Source of the DNA: Chitinophaga pinensis
GTDB taxonomy: Bacteria; Bacteroidota; Bacteroidia; NS11-12g; UBA9320
Length of the DNA stretch: 44,232 bases
Reading direction: 5' to 3'
Assembly (NCBI GenBank): GCA_945878925.1
Contig: CAMDXE010000005.1
Coordinates: 1 to 44,232 of the forward strand
In this document: positions 33,159 through 41,246 of the stretch, piece by piece
How the letters are laid out: every line of letters starts with the position of its first letter
Numbering within the stretch: the stretch's first letter is position 1
Translations under genes and position numbers: made by a program
The notes under the pieces: generated by a model
Told to the model about the DNA's origin: nothing
The model's input: only the letters and a program-made list of their open reading frames with translations
Databases searched by the model: none

Positions 33159-35624
33159 CTAAAATAGCAGCTCAACTTTAGCCAAATAATTAAGTCCAGC
33201 TTGAGGATATACAAAATTAAAATCCCTTCGTTCGTCGCTTACTATGCCGCTAAAAGTATAGCCATTGGAAGCATACTTTTGATTGCTTAGGTTATTTATC
33301 ATAAACGCTACCGAGCACATTCTAAAATATTTGGACCTTACTTGATAGTTCACTATAATATCGTGAATTAAGTAGGGGTCAAGGCTTCGGCTTTGGGTTT
33401 GGGTATTGTCGAGGTATTGTCGGCCAACTCCTTTTGAAAGCATATGTATGCTTAGGTTTTCAGTAGGTTTAATGCTAAAGTTTGACCCTAGAATTTTATT
33501 AGGCGACAAAGCCAAATCTGTTTTTTTCCACTCCTTGGCCAATTGTCCGCCATTGCTCCAATCGTCAACGTATTCGGTAAATTTATTTATCTTATTTAGG
33601 CTAAGTGTTAGGTTGATACCCCATTGAATCCATGCCGATATTTTACAAACCCCTTCGGCTTCGATACCGGCTCTATAGCTTTTTGGAATGTTAATGCGCG
33701 AATATCCTCCTACATCATTAATTTTTCCAGACAAGGCCAGCTGGTTTTTATAACCCATATAAAATCCCGTGAACGTAAAATTTAGGTCGCCATGCGAACT
33801 TTTGAATGCCGCTTCAACATTGTTCAAAAATTCGGGTTTAGGAATGCTTTGGGGCGAGGCATTAATAAAATCATCGCGCACTGGCTCTCTGCTTGCTCTG
33901 CCATATGTAAGATAAATTAATTGATTGCTCCTTGGTTGATACTGCATGCCAGCTTTGGGGTTAAAAAATAAATAAGATTGTATATGTTGGCTTGGCACAC
34001 CCTGAGCAATCCCCGATACCGAAGGGCCAAACCAAGAATAATCTATATGCCTTAATTGCAAATCGGCAAATGCTGAAATCGTTTTAGATATTTTGTATTG
34101 AATTTTCCAAAAAGCACTGGCGTCTGTTTTTCGGCTATGGTTGTTGTAGTAATTAAATGGGCCTGATTGTGCATTCATAAACTCGTACCAAACTACCTTT
34201 CCAAAATGCTTGCCTTTATAAACATTAAACGCAGCGCCAAACGTTTGGTCTAGTCTGGCCTTATGCGTCATGTAGGATAAAATGGCTCCCGCAAATTGAT
34301 TATCCAACCAGCGTTGCCTAATCAAATCAGACTGAAAATGCGAAAGTCCATAGCGAACTACCGGTGTATCCATATAGTTTATTAGGTTAGTTTTTGATTC
34401 AAAATTCTCATAATAGCCTTTGCCCAATGTGCCATGAACGACCAAATTAACAATGCTATTTTTTCTTAAACTTCGATTAAAAACAAGCTGAATATGGCTT
34501 TGTTTATAATTGTCGGTTTCATTTTTATAGGTATAATAATTGTATTTTGAAGGATCGGCCGTCCTGAGTTGTTGAGCCTTACTGCTATCGTACCACAATA
34601 AATCAATTAATGAATTTACGCCCGTTGTATCGTCATTGTACTTAACCATTGGAACCCCATTCCAAGCTTGATAGGTTTTTTCGTGGCCCGAAAATACATT
34701 GACTTGAAACAAGCTTTTGGCCGTTTTGTGACCGGTCGAAAAATACCAAGCCTGTAAATTGGAAGCAGCCCGGTCGATAAATCCATCCGAATGTATCCAC
34801 GACATCCGGCCTTCGGCATACCAATTATTTTGCATTCGGCCTGTTCCCAATTTTATAGATTGCTTGTTGGTATTATAGCTGCCCACGGTAGTACTTATTT
34901 GAGAAAAAGGCTTTTCCGAATATTTGTCAGTTTTTATATGAATACTCGCGCCGAAAGCTCCCGCCCCATTGCTTGAGGTTCCTACACCGCGCTGAACCTG
35001 AATATTTTCGACCCCACTAGCAAAATCAGGCATATTTACCCAAAATACAGATTGCGATTCGGCATCATTTAATGGCACACCATTAACGGTTACATTAATT
35101 CTGCTTGGGTCTATACCTCGAATACGAATTCCGGTATATCCAATACCTGCGCCGGCATCGCTCGACGATACAGCCGAAGGCATAAATTGCAACAATACAG
35201 GAATATCTTGGCCAAAATTACGAAGCCCCAATTCTTTTTTTGAAAATTGAGAATAAGTCGCCAAACTTGATTGACCAGCTCGGGTGGCCGATACCATTAC
35301 TTCTTCGCCATCGTAAACCAAAGGTTTTAAATAAACAGTTAGTTCGCTTGGCGCCTGATTTAGTTTGTAAAATATGGGTTTAAATCCATCTTTCGCAATC
35401 GCCAAATAAAACGGTTCGGCTGAAACTAAATTCAGATTGATGGTTCCATTGGTATCCGTTTCCCCTTTAATTTTTCGAAGAGGTTGGGTGATAAAATTGA
35501 CCTCAACTTTAGCCATACCTATTGCCGACGAATCGTACAAATTTTTAATAAAAATCCTAGTAACGGTTTGTCCCGAAACATTTAATCCACTAAGGACCAA
35601 TAACATTATAAATAGTTTTTTCAT
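33159..35624 (-). CDS. TonB-dependent receptor under TPP riboswitch control (thiamine-type uptake)
   Basis: 821 residues from the ATG at 35624; a further in-frame Met 45 bp upstream is not needed. A signal peptide (MKKLFIMLLVLSGLNVSGQ) is followed by a carboxypeptidase-regulatory-like beta domain (about 20-105), a plug (EEVMVSATRAG, IRGIDPSRINVTVNGVPLND, NIQVQRGVGTSSNGAGAFGA) and a 22-strand-type barrel ending in LNYLAKVELLF. No SusD partner is next to it. The THI-box riboswitch directly upstream makes thiamine, or a phosphate or pyrimidine/thiazole precursor, the likely substrate. THI-regulated outer-membrane receptors have been predicted in Bacteroidota before. Confidence 0.88.
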   Translation of the reverse strand: MKKLFIMLLVLSGLNVSGQTVTRIFIKNLYDSSAIGMAKVEVNFITQPLRKIKGETDTNGTINLNLVSAEPFYLAIAKDGFKPIFYKLNQAPSELTVYLKPLVYDGEEVMVSATRAGQSSLATYSQFSKKELGLRNFGQDIPVLLQFMPSAVSSSDAGAGIGYTGIRIRGIDPSRINVTVNGVPLNDAESQSVFWVNMPDFASGVENIQVQRGVGTSSNGAGAFGASIHIKTDKYSEKPFSQISTTVGSYNTNKQSIKLGTGRMQNNWYAEGRMSWIHSDGFIDRAASNLQAWYFSTGHKTAKSLFQVNVFSGHEKTYQAWNGVPMVKYNDDTTGVNSLIDLLWYDSSKAQQLRTADPSKYNYYTYKNETDNYKQSHIQLVFNRSLRKNSIVNLVVHGTLGKGYYENFESKTNLINYMDTPVVRYGLSHFQSDLIRQRWLDNQFAGAILSYMTHKARLDQTFGAAFNVYKGKHFGKVVWYEFMNAQSGPFNYYNNHSRKTDASAFWKIQYKISKTISAFADLQLRHIDYSWFGPSVSGIAQGVPSQHIQSYLFFNPKAGMQYQPRSNQLIYLTYGRASREPVRDDFINASPQSIPKPEFLNNVEAAFKSSHGDLNFTFTGFYMGYKNQLALSGKINDVGGYSRINIPKSYRAGIEAEGVCKISAWIQWGINLTLSLNKINKFTEYVDDWSNGGQLAKEWKKTDLALSPNKILGSNFSIKPTENLSIHMLSKGVGRQYLDNTQTQSRSLDPYLIHDIIVNYQVRSKYFRMCSVAFMINNLSNQKYASNGYTFSGIVSDERRDFNFVYPQAGLNYLAKVELLF

Positions 35625-35679
35625 AAATAATACCTCAACATTAAAATCTTTTGAAGTGGTGACAGGCATATTTCTAAAC

Positions 35680-35763
35680 CTTCAAAAATCCCTTCGACGG
35701 CATTATCCGCATCAGGTTCATTGGGTGTAATCTCAGCCTAATTATTACATTAAGCACCCCTTA
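35680..35763 (-). promoter_or_regulatory. TPP riboswitch (THI element)
   Basis: Read on the minus strand, the conserved blocks occur in order: GGGGTGC (35760-35754), CTGAGA (35736-35731), ACCTGATGCGGATAATGCCG (35717-35698) and GAAGGGA up to TTTTTGAAG (about 35694-35680). That is the standard THI-box layout. It ends 55 nt before the TonB receptor start. TPP binding is expected to shut expression off. TTTTGAAG at its 3' end can also pair perfectly with CTTCAAAA at 35656-35649. Confidence 0.95.
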
Positions 35764-35773
35764 AAAGATGATG

Positions 35774-35806
35774 CAAAAATAATATTAAGTTGGTTAGAAT
35801 GGCAAA
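35774..35806 (-). promoter_or_regulatory. Promoter of the riboswitch-TonB receptor mRNA
   Basis: Minus-strand TTTG (35806-35803), 21-nt spacer, TATTTTTG (35781-35774), a full match to the Bacteroidota consensus. Transcription would start at about 35767, just before the riboswitch. Confidence 0.75.
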
Positions 35807-35857
35807 TAACTTTTTGCGGCTTGGAGAAGGTGGCGTTTTTTATAAGGATTGGGTTTT

Positions 35858-36275
35858 TCATGATATGGTTATCACAGCGTTAGTTTTAAATACTTTGTGT
35901 TCGTTTTGCCGCACATTCCATTCTTTTTGCGGACTCTTGGAAATCCAAAGGGTGCTGAAAATGAGGTTGACGTTTTGTATAGGAATAATTTGGTTGTTAA
36001 CAAAAAAAAACATTGTGTCGTATTATCTAATACAAAGGATTTTTTACATGTTTCAAATCGTAATGATAATATTCATAATTGCCGGGAAGTCAATACACGG
36101 TTTGAAAATTATCGGACAAATAATCAATAAAACCTTCATGTTGAGGGAGAATTACAAAAGGAACTATATCTCCTGCAGGCACAAGTATTTCTACCACTGG
36201 TTCAATTGGTTTTCTGTAAAGGAAGGTTTTTGTTTGCCCCGAACTCTTAATGCAAGTCAGAACAGTATAGTATTT
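35858..36275 (-). pseudogene. Degraded reading frame downstream of the DUF2490 gene
   Basis: On the minus strand a frame without a start codon runs from 36275 (containing FLYRKPIEPVVEILVPAG then DIVPFVILPQHEGFIDYL), is broken by TGA (36092-36090) and TAG (36029-36027), and is shifted by one base in a run of nine T (36010-36002). It then reads on through NQIIPIQNVNLIFSTLWISK to a TGA at 35860-35858. The protein-like character on both sides of the lesions suggests a decayed gene; the family was not recognised. Plus-strand frames over the same stretch look non-coding. Confidence 0.35.
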
Positions 36276-36974
36276 TCATTTGTTTTTTCTTAAATCAACA
36301 TTGTAAAAAACAGCTGTTTGCAAATAGTATTTTGTTGTTGTATTAACTGTTTGGGTAAGGTAGCCGAGTTGAATATTCAAGTTGGGTAAAAACTGATAGC
36401 CTATTGCACCATACAAACGGTTTCGATCAAACGGGGTGGATGAAAAATGAATAAACAGTTCATCATAAAAAGTAAGGAACACGGTTTGTTTTTCAATTAC
36501 CTTTTTATTCAGCGGAACTGTAAGTCTTAAAAGGTATCGTATTCTGTTGAGGTATTTATCGCCATTGTTAGATTGTAACCATCGCTGCTCAAGGCGATAA
36601 CGGTGTTCAAAATTTACACGCCCTAAATTATTTCTCATTAAAAATTGTTGCCAGGTTCGGTTTTCGGAAACCTGAACGCCTTTCAAATTTTCTTTGTCAA
36701 AAGCGAAATTCGGGACATAGGCATAACCCGCACTTGCTGAATAGTTGTTGTTGATATGATAGTTAGCCCCAACACGTAACATTATTTGGTCTGTGTTTGG
36801 AGTAATTTCAAAACTGCGGTATTGTGCTTCTGTATGTATGCTCCATTTTTCATGAAATCGGGCTTGATTAAAAAACATGAGCCAACTACCTGTGGTGCCT
36901 GATGGGGATTGGGAAAAAGAAGGCAGGTTTCCTAATAAAAGCAGAAACAATAAATATAACTGTCTGCTATTCAT
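36276..36974 (-). CDS. DUF2490 outer-membrane protein
   Basis: 232 residues. A signal peptide (MNSRQLYLLFLLLLGNLPSFSQ) precedes a DUF2490 barrel: GSWLMFFNQARFHEKWSIHTE, LMRNNLGRVNFEHRYRLEQRW, YLNRIRYLLRLTVPL and strands to the end. The family is predicted to form outer-membrane barrels and its cargo is unknown. Its start overlaps the carbonic anhydrase stop by 8 bp, so it is made together with the anhydrase. Confidence 0.82.
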   Translation of the reverse strand: MNSRQLYLLFLLLLGNLPSFSQSPSGTTGSWLMFFNQARFHEKWSIHTEAQYRSFEITPNTDQIMLRVGANYHINNNYSASAGYAYVPNFAFDKENLKGVQVSENRTWQQFLMRNNLGRVNFEHRYRLEQRWLQSNNGDKYLNRIRYLLRLTVPLNKKVIEKQTVFLTFYDELFIHFSSTPFDRNRLYGAIGYQFLPNLNIQLGYLTQTVNTTTKYYLQTAVFYNVDLRKNK

Positions 36975-37626
36975 TTACCCCATGTGAACCTAAATTCTTT
37001 GTCTCTGGATAAAATGTTACTTCTCCAGTTGTAATATCATGTGAGCCACCAACAATTCCAATCTGCCCGCTTTCAATCAATTCTTTTAGGATTGGGCTGC
37101 GTTCCATTATTGACTTAACTGTTCGCTTAACATTAATGGTGGCAACGTTTTCTACAAAAACAGAGTTATTGGAATTTCGGTTTTCAGTGGTAGTAGTTTC
37201 ATCGTCAACGGCTGGTCTTATTTTAGATAGCAAAACTGTGAGGTTGCCCATTTCCACATGGTCGCAAGCACCTTTTACTGCACCGCATTTTGTGTGTCCA
37301 AGCACCACTATTATTTTTGAACCCGCCACTTTGCAGCCAAATTCCATGCTGCCCAAAATGTCCTCGTTGAGGATATTTCCTGCAATACGAATACTGAATA
37401 CATCTCCTAATCCCTGGTCAAAAACCAGTTCGGCAGATGTGCGGCTGTCAATACAACTGAGGATCACGGCAAAGGGGTGTTGCCCGTCTGATGTTTCGTT
37501 TGCCTGTTGCAATAGGTTTCGGTTTATTTTCAGATTATTTACAAATCTTTTATTGCCTTCTTTTAATAAGTCTAACGCCATAACAGGCGTAATGGCTTCC
37601 TGCATTTCTTTGGTTAATGTTTTCAT
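36967..37626 (-). CDS. Beta-class carbonic anhydrase
   Basis: 219 residues without a signal peptide, so cytoplasmic. It interconverts CO2 and bicarbonate. The zinc ligands and the Asp-Arg dyad are visible: Cys58-x-Asp60-Ser-Arg62 (LSCIDSRTS), His111 and Cys114 (GHTKCGAVKGA). SIRIAGNI and VGGSHDITTGEV are further family landmarks. It lies downstream of sulP and the SPFH gene, and overlaps the DUF2490 gene. With a SulP transporter in the same cluster, a role in bicarbonate supply is likely. Confidence 0.93.
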   Translation of the reverse strand: MKTLTKEMQEAITPVMALDLLKEGNKRFVNNLKINRNLLQQANETSDGQHPFAVILSCIDSRTSAELVFDQGLGDVFSIRIAGNILNEDILGSMEFGCKVAGSKIIVVLGHTKCGAVKGACDHVEMGNLTVLLSKIRPAVDDETTTTENRNSNNSVFVENVATINVKRTVKSIMERSPILKELIESGQIGIVGGSHDITTGEVTFYPETKNLGSHGVNE

Positions 37627-37648
37627 TTTTATTGCTATTTTAAATTGT

Positions 37649-37711
37649 TTATGAATTAAGTGGTTCTATAAATTTGATTTTCCTTTTGCTACTGTAATTC
37701 TTTGCATAATT
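37649..37711 (-). pseudogene. Scar resembling the 3' end of a sulP gene
   Basis: In the gap before the carbonic anhydrase the minus strand reads KRKIKFIEPLNS-stop, matching the SulP C-terminus EKINFIEPLYS-stop, and most bases agree over about 33 nt. The likeness continues past the stop into the start of the next gene (ATGAAAACA after each). It is either the end of a lost second sulP or a duplicated junction around the SPFH gene. Confidence 0.6.
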
Positions 37712-37739
37712 ATTTTTTTAGGTTAACTACTTTATTTCA

Positions 37740-38507
37740 CTATTCGATTAAAAAGGGAACTTTCCCATTGGTAATAATTATTTTAGTATTGGGTGATTTT
37801 GACAATTCATTAAACGCTTCAATACTTCTTATTTTAATAATTTGATCGGTCAAGCCTTCGGATAGAATTTTTTGGGCATCCTTAGTTCCGGTAGCTTCAA
37901 TAATTTTTCTTTCCGCCTCCAATTTTTCTTTTTGTAAAACAAATACCATCCTCATTGCATCTTGTTCTGCTTGTAGTTTTGCTTCAATAGAACTTGATAA
38001 ACCGGCTGGCAATTGAATGCTTTTCATAAGTACTGCTTCCACAATAATTCCTCGTTCTGTCAAGGTTTCTCCCATTTTAAGTTTAATGGCTTTCTCAATT
38101 TCTGCTCTCATGCCCGAATGCATATCCTTAGCAAAATACTTTGCACACACATCAGCCGAAGCGGATCTAAATACATTGGAAATTATAGTTTCGTATTGGA
38201 GACCTATGTTTCTGATCACTTGAGCGACACTATCTTTATTTATTTTATAAAGTATAGATATTTGTGCTACAACACTCAGTCCTTCTTTACTTGGCAAGCT
38301 TAGAGAAAGTTCAATATCATTTATTTGAATGGTTGTTTTTACAACTTTGGATATAAACGGATTATACCAAATAACGCCTTGAATTTTAGCTTTGTCAGAT
38401 AGCTTACCGAGTTTTTGTTTTACACCAATTTCACCGGGTTTGATTATAGCACAACTGCTCAATAATAAAATTATTGATGTTTTCAAAATGAGGTTATGTG
38501 TTTTCAT
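37740..38507 (-). CDS. SPFH/prohibitin-like lipoprotein
   Basis: 255 residues. A signal peptide with lipobox (LLLSSC, Cys19) is followed by an SPFH (stomatin/prohibitin) domain: KPGEIGVKQKLGKL, GVIWYNPFISKVVKTTIQIND, SLPSKEGLSVVAQISILYKI, and the long helical tail EAKLQAEQDAMRMVFVLQKEKLEAERKIIEA. SPFH proteins oligomerise on membranes. Here lipid anchoring replaces the usual transmembrane helix. It starts 5 bp after sulP and so belongs to its operon; a link to the transporter is likely but its nature is unknown. Confidence 0.8.
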   Translation of the reverse strand: MKTHNLILKTSIILLLSSCAIIKPGEIGVKQKLGKLSDKAKIQGVIWYNPFISKVVKTTIQINDIELSLSLPSKEGLSVVAQISILYKINKDSVAQVIRNIGLQYETIISNVFRSASADVCAKYFAKDMHSGMRAEIEKAIKLKMGETLTERGIIVEAVLMKSIQLPAGLSSSIEAKLQAEQDAMRMVFVLQKEKLEAERKIIEATGTKDAQKILSEGLTDQIIKIRSIEAFNELSKSPNTKIIITNGKVPFLIE

Positions 38508-38512
38508 TTTAT

Positions 38513-40066
38513 TTATGAATAAAGAGGTTCTATAAAATTTATTTTTTCAACGGTGATGTTTTTTGATTTGGCATTCACTTCATATTCTTTGATTAGTTCA
38601 ACTACATCGTAAGCAATTGATTTTGAGTTGGAGCAATCAATGATAACTTCCGAATTGGATGGAATATCACTCAATGCCTTTACAACACTTGCTTTATTGA
38701 AAAATGAGACTTCTTCAGCCAAAACAAGGTGATGAATCTCATGACCTTCTTTATGCGTTTTAATATCCTTCATATGATAGGAGTTTCGGTAACTATGTCG
38801 TAAGGTATAAAAGAGACCAAAAATCAATCCTGTACTGATGCCTTTTAATAAATCGGTGGCAAGTATTGCCACAACCGTAACTGTAAATGGCACGAACTGC
38901 TCCCAACCTAACTTATACATTTGTTTGAAAAGTGAGGGCTTCGCTAATTTGTATCCTACCACTAATAAAATAGCGGCTAAACTTGCCAAGGGTATCCTAT
39001 TTAATACGCTTGCTATTGTTAAGGCGCTTATCAAAAGAAAAAATCCGTGAAAAATGGCGGACATTTTTGTTTTGCCTCCGAAGTTGATATTTGCAGAACT
39101 GCGAACAATAACCTGCGTTACAGGTAGTCCACCGATTAAGCCCGAAATAACATTGCCTAATCCCTGTGCTTTTAATTCTCGGTTTGTGGGGGTTATTCTT
39201 TTGTCGGGGTCCATTTTGTCGGTGGCTTCCACACAGAGCAGGGTTTCTAAACTTGCGACGATGGTTAACACAATTGCAATTTTCCAAACCTCAAAATTTG
39301 AGATTGCAGAAAAATCAGGGAAAGTGAATTGGCTGAAAAAACCTGCTAAATTTTCAGGAACGGGAATTCTTACAACCTGGTCGGCAGCCAAACTGAAATT
39401 TAATATTCCGTTTTGGAAAATGTAATTCATTGTAATTCCTAATACAACAACTACAAGAGGTCCGTTTATCATTCCGAAAATCTTGTGTTTTTTGATGAGC
39501 ACGGTGTCCCACAAAATCAAAACAGCTAATGACATTGCAGCTATAAGCACTGCTCCCGGTGTGAGAAAGTCAAAGGCTCTAAAAATTTCTGAAAAGGTAT
39601 TTTGTCCATCGGGTTGATAGAACGCAACTTCTCCAAAGGCATCATTGTCCCATCCCAAGGCATGGGGAATTTGTTTGAGAATGATTAATAGCCCTATGCC
39701 TGTGAGCATTCCTTTTATAACAGATGAAGGAAAGAAGTAGGCAATAAAACCTGCTTTGGCGTAGCCCAAAATGAGTTGGATAATACCTGCTAAAACAACA
39801 GCCATTAAAAATGCTTCCCAAGAACCATTAAGGGTTGCAATGGAAGTAAGAACGATAACGACTAAACCCGCTGCGGGTCCGCTAACTCCTAATGGTGAGC
39901 CGCTAGCAACACCTACAACAATACCACCTACAATACCTGCAATAATTCCCGCAAATAGTGGTGCACCCGATGCTAGTGCAATACCCAAACATAAAGGGAC
40001 TGCAACAAAAAACACGACCAAGCTGGCTGGCAAGTCGTGCTTTATTTCTTTGAATAAATGTTTCAT
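38513..40066 (-). CDS. SulP family anion transporter (probable bicarbonate transporter)
   Basis: 517 residues with about 12-14 hydrophobic helices and the SulP signature LPASLVVFFVAVPLCLGIAL, SGPAAGLVVIVL, ECIS-type LETLLCVEATDKMDPDKR, and GLIGGLPVTQVIVRSSANINFGGKTK. The C-terminus (about 440-517) is a compact STAS-like domain (SFFNKASVVKALSDIPSNSE, IIDCSNSKSIAYDVVELI). SulP proteins move sulfate, bicarbonate or other anions. The carbonic anhydrase in the cluster favours bicarbonate, as in BicA. First gene of the cluster, under the TetR operator. Confidence 0.9.
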   Translation of the reverse strand: MKHLFKEIKHDLPASLVVFFVAVPLCLGIALASGAPLFAGIIAGIVGGIVVGVASGSPLGVSGPAAGLVVIVLTSIATLNGSWEAFLMAVVLAGIIQLILGYAKAGFIAYFFPSSVIKGMLTGIGLLIILKQIPHALGWDNDAFGEVAFYQPDGQNTFSEIFRAFDFLTPGAVLIAAMSLAVLILWDTVLIKKHKIFGMINGPLVVVVLGITMNYIFQNGILNFSLAADQVVRIPVPENLAGFFSQFTFPDFSAISNFEVWKIAIVLTIVASLETLLCVEATDKMDPDKRITPTNRELKAQGLGNVISGLIGGLPVTQVIVRSSANINFGGKTKMSAIFHGFFLLISALTIASVLNRIPLASLAAILLVVGYKLAKPSLFKQMYKLGWEQFVPFTVTVVAILATDLLKGISTGLIFGLFYTLRHSYRNSYHMKDIKTHKEGHEIHHLVLAEEVSFFNKASVVKALSDIPSNSEVIIDCSNSKSIAYDVVELIKEYEVNAKSKNITVEKINFIEPLYS

Positions 40067-40097
40067 TTATGAGTTTCTGATTTTAATTTGTCGGCGG

Positions 40098-40105
40098 CAA
40101 AGATA
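40098..40105 (-). promoter_or_regulatory. -7 box of sulP
   Basis: Minus-strand TATCTTTG (40105-40098), 31 nt before the sulP ATG. It overlaps the outer GATAGTA half-site (40102-40108), so a bound TetR-type protein would block this promoter. Confidence 0.6.
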
Positions 40106-40137
40106 GTAATAGTTTTTATAAAGATAGTATTACTATC
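40102..40137. promoter_or_regulatory. TetR-type operator, three GATAGTA half-sites
   Basis: GATAGTATTACTATC (40123-40137) is a perfect 15-bp palindrome. A third copy of the half-site, GATAGTAATA, stands at 40102-40111 and forms a 10-bp inverted repeat with TATTACTATC (40128-40137). The set lies between the divergent sulP and tetR genes and overlaps the sulP -7 box. Confidence 0.75.
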
Positions 40138-40163
40138 ATAAATAATTGTAAAATTATTTTGTT

Positions 40164-40171
40164 TACATTTG
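40164..40171 (+). promoter_or_regulatory. -7 box of the tetR gene
   Basis: TACATTTG, 36 nt before the ATG at 40208 and 26 bp beyond the operator palindrome. The operator would cover its -33 region, which suggests autoregulation. Confidence 0.55.
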
Positions 40172-40207
40172 CTGCCTGTTTCAGAAACAAACTTAAATAC
40201 AGCAGTT

Positions 40208-40885
40208 ATGAAATTACAGTTACAGATAAAAATGAATGAAGCATTGTTTCTTCGCAATCCCGAAAGTTCGGTATTGGGAAAAAAGATTATACAGCACAGC
40301 ATTCAATTGATTTACAAAAACGGTTTCGAGACGTTTACTTTTAAGAAATTAGCCGAAGATATTGGCACAACCGAAGCGGGTGTTTACCGCTACTTTGAAA
40401 ACAAACACCGATTGTTAGTTTACCTGACGGCTTGGTATTGGGGCTGGCTTGAATTTCAAATTACATATCATACCAACAACCTTCAAGACCCATCGGTAAA
40501 ATTGAAACGAGTAATAAAGCTATTGGCAACAACCATTGAAGATGATGAGCAAACAAGCCATGTGAATGAAGGTGTTTTACATCAAATAATAATTTCGGAA
40601 GGTTCAAAAGCTTACCTGACCAAACATGTTGGAGACGACAACAAGCAACTCTTTTTTAAACCCTACAAAGACCTTTGTGCTGTGGTAGGAAACATTATTC
40701 TGGAATGTAATCCGAAATACAAATACCCGAAATCATTAGCATCCACCATAATTGAAATAGCACATTTTCAAAACTTCTTTATGAATAATTTGCCATCACT
40801 TACCGATTTCGGTGAAGCTAAAGAGGAAAGCGTAATAATTGCCTTCCTCAATGATTTGGTCTTTAACAGTTTGGAGAAAAGTTAG
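40208..40885 (+). CDS. TetR/AcrR family transcriptional regulator
   Basis: 225 residues from the ATG at 40208; the TTG at 40169 lies in the -7 box and is not used. The N-terminal HTH is typical: LGKKIIQHSIQLIYKNGFETFT, FKKLAEDIGTTEAGVYRYFENKHRLL. The C-terminal helical domain (about 75-220) should bind an effector or mediate dimerisation. It is divergent from sulP with a clear palindromic operator between them, so it most likely represses the sulP cluster and itself. The effector is unknown. Confidence 0.88.
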   Translation: MKLQLQIKMNEALFLRNPESSVLGKKIIQHSIQLIYKNGFETFTFKKLAEDIGTTEAGVYRYFENKHRLLVYLTAWYWGWLEFQITYHTNNLQDPSVKLKRVIKLLATTIEDDEQTSHVNEGVLHQIIISEGSKAYLTKHVGDDNKQLFFKPYKDLCAVVGNIILECNPKYKYPKSLASTIIEIAHFQNFFMNNLPSLTDFGEAKEESVIIAFLNDLVFNSLEKS

Positions 40886-41246
40886 ATGTCATAAATTTGT
40901 AAGTCAGAAGTCCTCAAAAGGCCTAGACCTGTGCTGAGAAAAATTTAGCACTTTTGGGTTTGCGAAGAGTCGGCATGTGAATAGGGCAAAACCCAATGCG
41001 ATAAATATTCGGTTGATTTTTCATCTTTTGACCGATAAATTGAAGAAGGCACTGTCGGTCGGTCAGGGTTTAACCTAACTTTTGTACCCAATAGGTTTAA
41101 AACTTGAAAAAAACCTGTGATCAAAGCCACGATTAAGACATTTAGCCTTCTAGTGTTCCCTTAAGAAAAATCAATACCTAGGTCGTTCGGTAGGCAGTTA
41201 GGTTGGTTGAAATAATTACAAACACTCGTAAAGTGCCTGAATTAAT
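40886..41246. other. Non-coding gap after tetR
   Basis: 361 bp without a credible gene. GTGCTGA (40931-40937) and TTAGCAC (40945-40951) form a 7-bp stem with one wobble followed by TTTT, a weak terminator for tetR. A 61-codon minus-strand frame (40945-41130) has no recognisable features. The gap separates the SulP module from backbone genes. Confidence 0.5.

Noticed and set aside
35790-36293. 167-codon plus-strand frame and a nested 77-codon frame
   Set aside because: Cys/Phe/Ile-rich, no signal, no family. The minus strand of the same stretch reads as a decayed gene, which explains the open frames better.
40945-41130. 61-codon minus-strand frame after tetR
   Set aside because: No features beyond length; it covers a weak terminator.
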